A stretch of DNA of 64,000 nt from Planococcus citri (GCF_950023065.1 NC_088678.1:24976580-25040579); one strand, 5' to 3'. Positions 47,963-60,090 are shown, counted from the stretch's first letter. Notes: generated by a model from the letters alone, not told the origin. Translations and numbers: made by a program.

Positions 47963-48909
47963 AGGGTAAGAGTACCAATTATCGATCCCCTAGTTTATTT
48001 GTTTGAATTTCTCGTAGCCAAATTGAGCTGGAAATGACAGTGACGGCTTAAACGATAGCTTGACATGCCTACTTCAACATCCCAAAGCCCCAAGACCCGA
48101 CATTTTCATTTACTATCCTTTTTTTGCATTTTCCGAAAAAGTTCAAAAATTCAACAAAAAAAAAGTGTCCCAAATATCGACTCCCTAAAAAAACGTGTTA
48201 AAAATGAGTGAAAAAACACCGAAATTAAAGTCTAAATGCTTTAAAACCAATATTTATTACCTAATACCTGAATATAAAGTATTTAGAACGTTTTTACAAA
48301 TTATGAAAAGTGGTCACTTACCAAAAAAAAAAGTGACCCTACTATCGACCCCCTCAAAAAACGTGTTAAAATTTAAAAATGAGTAAAAAAACACCAAAAT
48401 CAAAGTCTGAATGGAAACTTTGGCCCATTTCTTACGATTTTGGTTTATCTTTTGGTATGTCTGTAGCAAAAAACAAAGTCTTGAAATTGCCAAAACAATG
48501 GGGGGGGGGGGGGGTCCATTTTAGGGCACTTCATAAAAGTAAATTTGACCAGAAATTTGAAAACTCACTATTGAAATTATCCAAAAAGTAATAAGCACTA
48601 ATTATTCGTTCAAGTGTCAGCTTTAAATAAAAATTAACACGAAATATATCCACCAAAAACTATTTTCATCAAGCCCACTCGAACAAAATTTAAAATTTAA
48701 TGTTGACTTTCTGATTTTCGTTTTTTGCTTGTCATTTATCAATTATCACCATTTGGCTTTACAGCGGTGATTTTGGTCTCATTCGCTTTTTCTGTAAAAA
48801 AGAATAAGAAAAATGTCTTTCCAAAAATTTTGTGGCATTATCAGGCAAGTTAGAGGGGGGCCGGATTTAAGGGGGCGGTCGATATTTGGTACCCTTACCG
48901 GCTTACCCT
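47963..48909. mobile_element. TA-flanked inverted-repeat element with repeated TATCGACCCC motifs (947 bp)
   Basis: Ends begin AGGGTAAG on both sides and are flanked by TA (47961-47962, 48910-48911). Inverted termini continue as GTACCAATTATCGA on the left and GTACCAAATATCGA on the right, with the right end carrying an extra CCGGTAAGG. Two further internal copies of the motif (CCAAATATCGACTCCCT at about 48170, CCTACTATCGACCCCCT at about 48336) head a direct duplication about 166 bp apart that includes AAAACGTGTTAAAA and AAAAACACC.AAAT.AAAGTCT. TA target suggests a Tc1/mariner-type element; no transposase. Confidence 0.7.
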
Positions 48910-48911
48910 TA

Positions 48912-51900
48912 TGAGTTACCTACTGCTGCTAGGTAAATGACAGAGAATAACCATCATCATTTCACTTCTGACTTCCCTTCAGCACCACAGTTCAGAGGTT
49001 GATGGGGGAGTCTGCCTTTTTTTTCAAGTACTAGTTTAAATTTTTCGTTTGGGGGGGGGGGGGTGTTTATAATTACAAGATTATTACATCCGTAAAGTAG
49101 GGGGGGGGGTAGATTTGATAGCATCATTTTGAAGTCAATCAAAATGAAATCAGTAATAGGTGAAATAAATTAGTTGTGTTGGTGGTTTTGAAAAATGTTG
49201 GACAGAAAAATTCCAAAATTACCTATTGTTTTACATTAAATTAATGACTTTAATATGTTTCATGCCAGGATTTCTTCATTCAAAAGGAGCGTGACCAATG
49301 TTTTTCAAGTTTTGGGTTAAAGAAATATTGAAAATTCTGTAACATATCGTTTGTTAAATCTTTTGGTTATTTTGATTTCGAAATACGAGTACAAGTCCTC
49401 GCGTTATTGATAAAGCTTCCCAATTTCAAAAAATTGAAAAATTTGTGTAATCAACGCCAGAACCCCTAATTCGTTGGGTTTTTATTCTGAGCCTTTCCCT
49501 AATGAAATTGACATTTTTTCAAACTCAAAATTCGTTGGCTCTTGTATGAATTTGTTTCTTTACGTGAGAAGGTATTTTTAGACAGGTTATGTTTTACCTT
49601 GCTATAGCTTGCTGGTTGGTCGCTCGAACATGCGTTAATATTATTTTATTGACTTTTAAAATTAGATATAGGTACGCAAATCCTATTTGTTATAAAAATA
49701 GAAACCTACCTATCATACAGAGAGGGGAAGTGGAAGGAGGAAGATCAATTGGATAAAAATAGAAAAAATTAAAAGAATACCCATAAATAAAACCCATCTT
49801 GGCTAGTAAAATACAATACACGAATTCTTTTCAAAAAAAGAACAGGTAGGTAACTAATCCTCGAGGCAGATGAAAAAAGTTCAAGGTCATCGTCCGTAAC
49901 CGCATCTTGATCTCTTATCATTCCATCTATCGATTAATTTCACATGCAAAAAACTGCATCAACCAACGTCGAAATCCTCCACACAATGTATTTTACAGTG
50001 AAAGTATTTCAATGAAATTAAAAAAGGTTCGTTGTAGGCGTTTAAATAAGTACCTATATAGAGAAAAAAAGTTTTACTAGTCGAGGAACTCGTGGTATGT
50101 AAAACTGCATAAATCGAATACTACGTATGTTTCTTATTTGGAGGAAAAAAAATTACACATTGATCATATGGTCCGGCTTCGATAATGCGACTGGTAGGTA
50201 TTTCATGAATTAAACATACAAAATAGATGAATTATTTCCGCGTGTATTTTTATGAATGAAAACGTCTTTCGGTGTAACCTGTTATGTATCGCCTGCAACA
50301 ATAATCGTCGAGCTAATATAGCCGCCTGTGAACTAGTTCAGTTATGTTGAATGAAGCGCCGGCGAGTACACTTATAGCAATCTATTTGCCTAATTAATAC
50401 ACACCATTTAGCCTAATCGGAATAATTAATTTCTCAGCACGTGCGCTATTATCGATTTTATCTCACGTTTTTTTTTCTTCTTCAATGTGGTCTTCCTGTA
50501 CTTATCAGTTATCGTATGACTTTAGATAGTAGCCTTACTTTAGATTGAGTTGGGAAGGGGGGAATGTTCATTTGGTAATGAGAGGAACGATTGGTGCAAG
50601 AGGATTTTTTTATCGAGATAAAAATTTACAAAATGTTTGTTTGGTAAATTATATGTAAGTTTGGGGAATCACTGAATACAGTTTTTTGAAATTTTGGGTA
50701 CCTAATTTTTTACTTCCTTATGGCAGAGTGTGTTTTTATTCAATTTCAACCCAAAATATGATTACTAAAAATTACATTTTTTAAAATGAGAAATCATTTC
50801 AGAATTTTTGAATTAATGGATCTGAGCCTTTCATAAGACTTGGAATGAGCCCTGAAATAATTTTTTCGTCATTTTGAAGACCACTTTCAACATGAGTAAT
50901 CTGGCAGGTATTTTTGGAGTTAATTTTTTTGAAAATTACGAACGAAAAAATCAATTTGTACGAGCTAACTTTCCACTCCTAATTTCTCAAAACACGTGAC
51001 CTTAACTTCGATGAAAAATACTCCATCATCGACCTGCACCTTACTCTTAATATCATTGATCATATTTCACAATTTCATGTGTCACCTTATTTTCGCACCT
51101 TTCAAAGTACCTATCTACTCGTAGCTGTACCTGCAACAGCATTCTCCATTTATATAGGTTGAAAAGTATATTAATGACTTATGAAAAATTCCTAGATTAA
51201 TTTCCAATCCTATCCTTGAAAAATTTTACCTAATATTTCGAATTGAAATTTTAATAGGTTAAAATGGAATTAGGTATCCATTGCCTTGATCTTTTACATC
51301 GAGCTAAAAAATTATAGTTTAATAAATACGGATAATTAATCGCCATTTTAAGCGATTTAATCGTAAAAAAAATACGGAAAAGGGTGTTAAAATTATGGAA
51401 TTAGAAACGGGTAATGGGCATGTAAGCCATTACTATAAGTAAAAGTATATCTTTGGAATTATCTAATGATAAAGGTCTGCGCGAGCTTTCATTTATTCGT
51501 ATTGGTCTGGTCACTAATGGTCTATTATAATATTTTATAACGTATTGTAAATACGCATCATATGCACCCACTTAGATTCGGCCACCATTCTAAACAAACT
51601 TTGCTGACAATTTGAATATTGCTTATTGTGTAATGTTTTCGCGAACATATTCGACACGTTATATAACGAATGTTTTCTTTTGTACTCGGAATTTTTTTTT
51701 GCCATAGCAAACTGCACTGCATCATTTGAAGAGGTCACACACTCTTCGAGACATTGTATGCATAAGTCATTGCATGATTTCTTCTCTCCGAGTGTTCCTA
51801 TGTACCTACTAGAAGATATGGGTACTTTCGAATCAAATTGATAAATTAACTAAGTGAAGTGTTGAAAATTTGTCGAAAAAAATACATTTTATTGAAGTGG

Positions 51901-53150
51901 TTCAAGGTATAAGTAGTAGGTATCCTATAAGTCTCTAAGAAGTGGTCACGATCGATGGAGATTTTTTTTTTAGCAACGCGATTTTCGACTGGTAATTGCT
52001 ATATTATACCGAACCGATAATTATTTAAGAATAAGACGATTATCATTATCTTGAACGAAACACCACTGTTGGATCGATCTCATTAGCGTTGAATTTAATT
52101 TGCTAGCTTTTCGTTAAGTAGATAATTGAATATTTCGTCGCGTGGTGTGCTACTTCGATGCGAAAATACACTCGATCGTAAAAGTATAGGTAGATGGGTT
52201 GGTAGGTTGCTGGAGATATAAGAGCACGAGCGGAAGTCTGTTTCGCGTTTCAGTCGTGGAACGCGTCTGCTGGAGCTGGAGGAATTTGTACCCACAATTA
52301 AACGAGGTCTTATGAGATTTACGGAATTTGTCCGACTGTATTGTACGACGAGCACGAGGTCTGTTCTGTTATGTAATTGCATATGTAGGTATGGTGCAGT
52401 GCTTGGGACTTGGGTTCAGTAGCGTGATGAGGATGATGGTTGGAATTGGAACTCTTTACATCGAGCCTGTGAATGTGGATACTTGAATTTAAACTGTTCT
52501 GACTAAAAGGTTCATGATGTTAGGATGAAAATAAACATTGGGTAGTTGTTTTGTGTGTTATGTTTAGAGCTTTAATATGAGTTGAAAGTCACCCAGAAAG
52601 ATTTTACCTCCAAGGGTATTCCTGGAATAGAGATAGGTATGGTATAACAAACGCTTTCTGAATAGGGCTTTTTCAAAAAAAAAAAATGTGTCTTATGATC
52701 TAATTCCTGCCTACCTCGCTTCAGGAAGAAAAATCCATACTTTAATCAAAATTTTCAAGGCTCAAAATGATTTTGTCATTTTTAGCGAACTTTTAAAGAT
52801 CCAAAAAATGCGGTTTTTCGACATATAGGACAGGTAGGTATAAGTTTTTTTCTTTTTAAAATGTGTTTCATTACTTGTGTAGGTAGCAGAAATGATGAAA
52901 TAGTTCTGAAACTGATGATGCCCACAGCCTGAATTTCATCACTTTTCAGTCATTCTGGAACTTCTAGTGCAATTTCAAAATTGTCCAAAAGGCGCGAAAA
53001 TCTTTTCGGATAGCTAAATCGAGTTCTGGCTTTCACAATTGAGGCATTTCCCAGCTTTCCTAGTAAACATCTGAAGGGGGAGGGGGGTTGGAAAAAATTG
53101 ATCAGCGATTCTTTGAAAAAAAAATATTAAAATTACAGTGAAAGCCACTT
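48912..53150. other. Gene-free stretch with a candidate promoter near 52.2 kb
   Basis: 48.93-49.06 kb repeats sequence seen at 47.4 kb (GTTGATGGGGGAGTCTG, then a long G run). 50.2-52.4 kb is comparatively GC-balanced unique sequence. 52.92-53.05 kb contains a diverged fragment of the modular element (CAGTCATTCTGGAACTTCTA, AAAAGGCGCGAAAATC, ATAGCTAAATCGAGTTCTG). No coding sequence recognised. Confidence 0.4.
52216..52254 (+). promoter_or_regulatory. Candidate TATA/initiator promoter on the plus strand
   Basis: ATATAAGAG (52216-52224) is followed 35 bases later by TTTCAGTCGT (52248-52257), a canonical arthropod TCAGT initiator. Downstream, ATG at 52315 opens a short frame to a possible donor (GAG-GTCTGT near 52360). 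The spacing is slightly long. If real, the gene would run rightward, opposite to the cuticle genes; no downstream exon was recognised. Confidence 0.3.
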
Positions 53151-53161
53151 AATGTTATCAC

Positions 53162-53773
53162 CAGGGCTCGGATATTCTTTCCCTAAAAAACCCAAAATAT
53201 GCGCTTAAATATTCCCTAAAAAATGCCAAAATATGCTCTAAAAAGTCAAAATATTCCCTAACGATATGGGCATTGTTTTACAGGAAAAATCAATTCCTAT
53301 ACGATTTTTCTAATATTGTTGTGTAATACCAAGAATTCACGAACAAAAATGCAAAACAGAGCATCTTAAAATCACAAAAAGGTAATCCTAATTCCCTTAT
53401 TAAAGGAATAAAAAACAAATAAAATGAACAAAAAAAAAATAAGAAGGTACAACAGAACTATTGCCCGTTTCACAAATTTTGAGGGGAAAAAATGAAAAAT
53501 AGCCAAATACTAATTTTATGCAAAAATTTGAAATTGAGCAAAATATTCCCTAAAAATCGCTAAAAACGTAAAATATGCTCTAAAAACGCAAAATATTCCC
53601 TAAAAAATGTCAAAATATGCTTTTATATGCTTTTATGATGAAATATGCCAAAATATGCTCTAACAAATTAGGCTCATTTTACTTGAAATTTCATGAATCG
53701 TTGAGATAATTGAAAAATTCCCTATCCTCTATGCATACAAAAAATTTGCTCCAGCATAAAAATCCGAGCCCTG
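53162..53773. mobile_element. hAT-like non-autonomous element (612 bp) with ATTCCCTAAAAA/ATATGC motifs
   Basis: Terminal inverted repeats CAGGGCTCGGAT / ATCCGAGCCCTG; perfect 8-bp duplication GTTATCAC (53154-53161, 53774-53781). Near both ends the words CCCTAAAAA, GCCAAAATATGC and AATATTCCC recur many times. The fragment at 7991 is a second copy. No transposase. Confidence 0.93.
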
Positions 53774-54239
53774 GTTATCACGTTTGTCCCAGCCCAATTT
53801 GATAACATTACAAGCAGCTGATAACACAACACGATTGAAAAAGAAGTGACTTTTTTTTGACAAACCTTTTTACAGTGTTTATTTTGACATAATATGTACT
53901 TAGTTTACAAACACATTCTACCTCTAAAAAGTGCATTAACAGTTATTGAACTAACATTTTATAAAAAATTGCCAGAAAAGGTGTAAAAAACAGGTTAAAA
54001 CTTCAAAAAATTAGAAAAAAATATTGAAAATGATGTCAATTAGAAAGAAACGTTTGAAATTTCAGAAAAATTAGGCAAAATCAGTGTGAAAAAGTGTTAG
54101 AAAAATTTCTTAAAGGCTGGTTTATATTTGCCACGGAACAAAACTGTAAAGTTTCCTCAAAAAATCAAAGCTGGAGTTGTAGCGTAGTCGCTTATGATGG
54201 CAACGGACATTGTTCTGTAGTTTGTTATTGATTTTCAAT

Positions 54240-54690
54240 TACAGTAAAGTAAAACCTCAATAAGTGCAACAAAAATGAAATCCTCGGTCCCTACAGTCAA
54301 TTTACCATGCAAATTCACCTTCATAAGTGCAAATAGTAACCTTGATAAGTACAACAATTTTTCGGCAGTAGAAAGCACTTTTAGCTCTAAAAGTGCACGT
54401 TGCTGTACATTTCACCTCTATAAGTGCAAAATTTCCTCCATAATAGAAATTGTTGGTGAATTTAACCTCTATAAGTGCAAGTTGCTGTTCGTTTTGCCTC
54501 TATAAGTGCAAAACCTACCTAAACAATAGAAATTGTAGGTGAATCCAACCTCTATAACTGCAAGTTGTTGTACGTTTCACCTCTAAGTGCAAAATTACGT
54601 AGGTGATGGAAATCACTGGAGAATTTAACCTTTGTGAATTGTTTACCTCAATAAGTGCAAATTGTGGAAAAATAACCTTGCTGAGTGCAA
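54240..54690 (+). repeat. Array of about 11 CCTCTATAAGTGCAA units, pogo-like left end
   Basis: TA-CAGTAAAGTAAAACCTCAATAAGTGCAAC at the left resembles the CAGTA...ACCTC.ATAAGT ends of pogo/Tigger-type elements. The same word then recurs in the same direction at about 54254, 54316, 54341, 54389, 54413, 54458, 54494, 54546, 54579, 54643 and 54672, separated by variable spacers. I see no mirrored right terminus. It may be a decayed element in which the terminal word was amplified. Confidence 0.6.
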
Positions 54691-54841
54691 ACTTCTTCAA
54701 GTTAGCAAATGATATCATAATTCATAACTCAATTTCAGCATTATTTTTGCCCCTTTATCATGTACTACATAGGTAACTCCAAAGCATTTACCTATCCAAT
54801 TTTCCTACAAAAAATCTGTCACCTACCTACTTACCTCACGG

Positions 54842-54903
54842 GGATTCGAACCTGGGTCCCTTAAATTTCCTATTCCTACCTACATGCCCTAACCACTCAG
54901 CCA
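54842..54903 (-). repeat. tRNA-like sequence (Ser/Leu type), probably SINE-derived or a pseudogene
   Basis: Minus-strand A-box TGGCTGAGTGGTTA (54903-54890) and B-box GGTTCGAATCC (54852-54842). The T-arm stem next to the B-box does not pair well and no good acceptor stem is seen, so an active tRNA is unlikely. Confidence 0.5.
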
Positions 54904-55000
54904 CAAATTCACTACGAGGGTTAGGGCATTAAAATGATATATTTGTTTGGTAAACGCCCCACCAAACGGACCAAACCACTCCCACTTGGAATTTACAGCT

Positions 55001-55080
55001 AATAGACTGGGGGTGTAACAGGGTACAATGAAACACAGCTGGTGATGGAATAGACTGGGGGTATAGCAGGGTACAATGAG
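55001..55080. repeat. Short tandem duplication
   Basis: AATAGACTGGGGGT and the following CAGGGTACAATGA occur twice, 48 bases apart (55001 and 55049), in unique sequence between two tRNA-like sequences. Confidence 0.6.
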
Positions 55081-55746
55081 CGGCAGGTGTTCTACAAGTC
55101 CCCTTCTCCCTTTTTTAGGATTTAATGCATTAAAATAATGAACTAAAATTGCAATTACTCAGCAATTACCCATCCGAATTGAATGAAAATAAATCTATAC
55201 CCTCTGAAAAACGGTTGGATAGCTTAAGAGAACATTCATTGTAATTGAAATTTCAATTTCTCAAAGCGAAACCAATAGTGTGCTATGCACACTAAAAAAA
55301 ACATTAAAAATCAGTTTAAAATGATAACATTATCGTCATTATCCAATGCTTCAATCACAATAACCAATGGAATTTCTATGTAATTACCTCATTGGGGGAA
55401 AATCTGCCCATACACTGAAGACACCAAAACCAGCTGGTTTATCGACATATTCTGAATGAAAAAGCGGTGTTCAGAAGGTGGATTGGTACGCACCAAAAAA
55501 ATGTGCTAAAAAATACGCTACATGAATATTTTGTAGGTAGCTTATTTTGCTCGTGTAAGGCTACAGTGCTTTCAAATTATGTGGTATGTTTCTTTGCGCT
55601 GGAAGAAACCAACTACAAAATACCCCCACCAGCCTGTTTTTTGGCACATTCTTTTGCATATTTGCTGAATAACACGCGTAAATGTGGTATTTTACACGAA
55701 TGTTTTAGCATTGTATAGAAATATTTGCATTTATTCCATCACATGT

Positions 55747-55819
55747 CCCAGTGGTTAGGTAAGTAGAAAAGTCGCTCTCCAACTCAGAGACCTGGGTTCA
55801 ACCCCCCCCCCCCCCCCCC
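55747..55819 (+). repeat. tRNA-like sequence with a run of 18 C at its B-box
   Basis: An A-box-like CCCAGTGGTTAGGTA (55747-55761) and a B-box GGGTTCAACCC (about 55794-55804) are followed at once by C(18) at 55802-55819. The C tract seems to be an expansion of the CCCC at the end of the B-box. Non-functional as a tRNA. Confidence 0.5.
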
Positions 55820-56018
55820 GCGGAGCCAAACAATTTTTCATGAATATTGGACATTAGCAGAATTTATTACATAGAAAAATATGCGCGCTAATTAATGAGC
55901 AGAAAAGTATTGGCAGAAAGTGTTGCAATTCCTGTCTTGTATAATTGGCAGATTTTCACCCAATGGGGTAGGTATAAAAGATTGGGACTGAACAATTTTA
56001 ATAACATTAAGGGATTGA

Positions 56019-56652
56019 CAGAGCTGTGAGACCAAAATGATCCCAAAACTGGAATTGATTAAATCCCAATTCAAATCCAATCCCAAAACTGAAATCATTA
56101 TTTTTCTTGATGCTGAAGCCAAAAGAATCCCAGAACTGATATAATTTTGAACCCAAAATAATCCCGGAACTGAAACAAAATCATTTCAGTTTCAGGATTT
56201 CAATTTTTGGCTTTTTCCCCCAATTTTATTTTGATAAATTATCATTTTACATCATTTATCATCATTCATTCAGATTAAGTATAATAAAAATTACCTAACT
56301 TGACAAATTAAGCAAAATGCATTTAAAACGTTAAACTAGGTAACAGGTAAGTAATTACACAGTCGGATTCATATCCCCATGTCAAAATGACCCATTCTTT
56401 AGACCCCATGCAGGGTCCATTGAATATTGATCAATTTGGGCTTACAATGGTTTGAAATGGAAATCCCAAACCGGAACTGATTCATTCCAGAACTGAAACA
56501 ATTTTTTCAATCCTGAAACGAATCCTGAAACTGAAATGAAAATTTAGAAGAACGAATCCCAAAACAAATCCAATCCCAAAATGAATAAGGCCTTAAATTT
56601 CGATCCCCAAACCGAAATCCAATCCCAAAATCGTTTTGGTCCCACAGCTCTG
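56019..56652. mobile_element. hAT-like non-autonomous element (634 bp) with AATCCCAAAACTGAAA motifs
   Basis: Termini CAGAGCTGTGAGACCAAAA and the mirror of CAGAGCTGTGGGACCAAAA, one mismatch in the first 19 bases. Flanks GGGATTGA / CCGATTGA agree at 6 of 8 positions, consistent with a decayed 8-bp duplication. Both ends are filled with TCCCAAAACTGAAAT variants. No transposase. Confidence 0.82.
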
Positions 56653-56989
56653 CCGATTGATAACATTATCGGTGATGATGTGATGATAATAATAAGCGGC
56701 TTCAACTGTAGGTACCTACAAGTACTAATATCATGCGAAATTTTTTGGAACTTTTGAAAAAAATACCTAGTTACCAATAGATTAATTCTTGATGTTTTGA
56801 GTGAAGTTTCCAGAAGATCTTTTAGGTATGGTAATTATCACGTGATTTTTCAACTTGGAAAAAATCATTCTCAATAGGTATGTCTAATTTTCAAAAATTT
56901 GAAAAATCAGACGACAGATCATAAAGTTATTTTTCAAAATTTGACATTGATTTTTGTTGAATGGTTGCCCATTTTTTTGGAAAGTTACT

Positions 56990-57115
56990 ATCTACATAGC
57001 CCTATAGTAATTTTTGGTAAATTACTGGCATTTTGTAATTTTTTTAGTAAATTACTGGTAATTTTTGGTGAATTAGGTATACTGAAAATTTTTGGTAAAT
57101 TACCATTATTTTTCA
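56990..57115. repeat. Small cluster of GGTAAATTAC repeats related to the minisatellite
   Basis: TTTTTGGTAAATTACTGG units recur four to five times with gaps. They are the reverse complement of the unit in the array at 58782-59345, about 1.7 kb away. Confidence 0.6.
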
Positions 57116-58780
57116 CTTGCTAGTATACAAGTATAACTTCAAATTTTTCTATATACAAAGAAGGTTTTAAGTATCCATATATTTTTACCTGATGAAATTC
57201 GAATAAATTGTCTGCAAGCTCAGAAACTTGATGAATTTGATAATGCTCATAATGTTAAAAATAAACCTCGATGTGCCGGTTCTTTTCTGCAAAATTTTTG
57301 AATAAATCTCATATTACTTGTATCTACACAGATGAACACTCACCTTTTTGCTCTCCCTGCACTAATACATACTTTTGTAAACTCATTTTCTCATAGTTTC
57401 TCATTTCAAAGTAGGTTACTCGAGTTGAACGTTGACTCGAGTTAGCATTTTCACCATACCTATTATCACGTCAAAGACAATATTTGGCAACGATTTATAC
57501 TCCATCGATTAGATTTTCGAAAATCACTACCGTTTAACCGCGTGTCTCAGTGTACCTACACTATAAACTATACAGGGACAGACATAAATCACGATCCTAA
57601 AAAACAGAGTTCAGTTTCTTTTTCATACTGAGTAAGGAAGTGAAAAGGCAGCAGCACGCAACATAACAGACCACACAGCATAAGATAGGATATAATTATG
57701 GCCTGTGTATTATGCATTACCCTTGACTCATTTCAATGGGAGATGATTTAAAGACAATATGGCAGTTGAAAGGTACTCTTCAACGCTAGCTACGCCGCTA
57801 TAAGCTATAGCATCAAAATGGCAAACAGGGTAAATCTAGAGATACTTAGACGCTTTTGGCGATACTCGTACATCCAACTCAGCCTGACGTAAGCTAAAAA
57901 AACAGTAAGCAAACCCATTAACTATCCGTAAAATGAATGTAATTTGGGGTAAAATTACTCGTCGTCGGTACTTACTCGATTTGAATTATCGAGTATTAAA
58001 TTACGTGAGATGCCGCGCCGCCGCCTTGTGTAGGTACCTACGTAACCATTTTATAACATGTTGCACTTTTTACTGCGGTTATAAATTATTTACCAGTGTA
58101 CAGGATTCATACATGTTTGACATTTCATTATCATTTCCACAACAAAAATTAGTCCGCCAGACAATATCGAAATGCGCGCATTTCTAATTTCTTTATTTAA
58201 GTAAGACCATCGGCGCACCTTTGACCCTCCTCGAGAACATTATAAAATTGGTGAATAGGGGGTTTCGCCGCGTTAATACCTACTTCGGGTCCGATTAATT
58301 ACGTAATTAGAATAGGTAAAATTTCCACCGTCTAAGAGCACGTTCCATACGAGTTTAAATTTTGTAACGATTCGAACGATTAAATAGAAAAAAAAAAATT
58401 AAATTTCGCAGACTCGTACGTTGCTAAATAATGATTTTAGCAGCCTACAAGGTTGTTTACACGCGTATCGAATACGTGATAACTTAGATTTACGCTAAGA
58501 TCCAGCTTGTGGTAATTAAAATCGGTAAAAGATTTATTAATCGTGAGATTCTACACTTGCGGACGAGCTGAAAGGTATTTAGTGCAAAATGCAGCGAATC
58601 TAAAACCAGGTAGATAGGTAGATAGGTAATGCAATGGTAAGTACTAAGTAGACTCTGTGGGCTGAGGCAGAAAACTTTCACATTTTATTTCACTCTCATT
58701 TGCTGCGCTGTAAAATGTCTCAAAGTCGAAAGTCAAAATGAAAAATTCCTTGTCTAAAATACGTAATTTTGATTTTGTGA
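57116..58780. other. Gene-free stretch between the two GGTAAATTAC repeat clusters
   Basis: Unique sequence, locally GC-balanced around 57.6-58.5 kb. No exon or RNA gene could be supported. Confidence 0.35.
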
Positions 58781-58781
58781 A

Positions 58782-59345
58782 GTAATTTACCAAAAAATTA
58801 CCACCGGTAATTTACCAAAAAATTACCACCGGTAATTTACCAAAAAATTACCACCGGTAATTTACCAAAAAATTACCACCGGTAATTTACCAAAAAATTA
58901 CCACTGGTAATTTACCAAAAAATTACCACTAGTAATTTACCAAAAAATTACCACCAGTATTTACTAAAAAATTACCACCGGTAATTTACCAAAAAATTAC
59001 CACTAGGTATAGTAATTTACCAAAAAAATTACCACTAGTAATTTACCAAAAAATTACCAGTAGTAATTTACCAAAAAGATTACCAGTAGTAATTTACCAA
59101 AAAATTACCAGTAGTAATTTACCAAAAAATTACCAGTAGTAATTTACCAAAAAATTACCATTAGTATTTTACCAAAAAATTACCACTAGTAATTTTCCAA
59201 AAAATTACCAGTAATTTACCAAACAATGGTAAATTTCCAAAAAAATTGATCAACGATTCACCAAAAATCAATATTTACTAAAAAGTTACCAGTAATTTAC
59301 CAAACATTACTAGTAAATTTTCTAAAAAATTGATCAACAATTCAC
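58782..59345. repeat. 25-bp minisatellite, about 18 units then degenerate
   Basis: The unit GTAATTTACCAAAAAATTACCACCG repeats with a 25-bp period from 58782. The first five units are almost identical (CCACCGG junction); later units carry CCACTAGT and CCAGTAGT junction variants, and a few have 1-6 bp insertions. Each unit is itself close to an inverted repeat (GGTAATTT...AAATTACC). From about 59205 the array decays into GTAAATTTCC...TTGATCAAC, present twice. Confidence 0.93.
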
Positions 59346-60090
59346 CAAAAATCAATAATATTTTGTCTGATTTTTCAAATGTTTGAAAATTAGGTGTAGT
59401 AATTATGACAATTTATTATCTAAAATTGGATTTGAAATACTGAGAAAACTGGTGCGTTAATGTTGTTATTTGCAATTTTATTATTGGGAGAAAGAAGATA
59501 AAATTACTTTTAAAATGCTACCTATATTTACCAATGGAGTTCACAAATTATTCATTTTTTGAATTAAATTTCAAAGTCTCAACTTCGAAATGTAGTGGCA
59601 TAGGTACTCAAATATGGCCTTAATTATTCAATTGGATCCCATCTCAGCATCCTTCAATAGGGTCAAAAGTTGAAAATTTAAACAAAATTTCAGCAATACG
59701 ACATCGACGCATACGAATTAATTACTTAATAAATTTTCGAGGGTGTTAAACAGGAATGTAATCGTACCTACCTAGTTTTTGAATCAAATTTAAAAACAGG
59801 GTGCAATCAAACAATTAAAATTGTTCCTACTAAAATATTGCAAAACTTGGATAGTTTTTAAATTTTTAAACATTTTTCAGCCTTATAGGGAGCGAAATAA
59901 AAATGCGAAAGTTTTTTTTTTAGATGCCCTGCAGCCTGCACAATGTAAGAGTATCTAGGTATCATTAATAGGTAGGTACAAGGTACATTAATTTTTCTTT
60001 TAAATCTTAGAGCGTAACACTGAAGCATTTTCTACGACTTTTCGCACTCCTCATGCAAGTAATTGGATATAAACGTGACTTAAATGTGCT
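59346..60090. other. Gene-free stretch between minisatellite and candidate gene D
   Basis: AT-rich unique sequence; nothing recognised. Confidence 0.35.

Noticed and set aside
54842..54903. Functional tRNA gene on the minus strand
   Set aside because: A and B boxes are good, but the T stem and acceptor stem do not pair, so it is kept only as a tRNA-like repeat.
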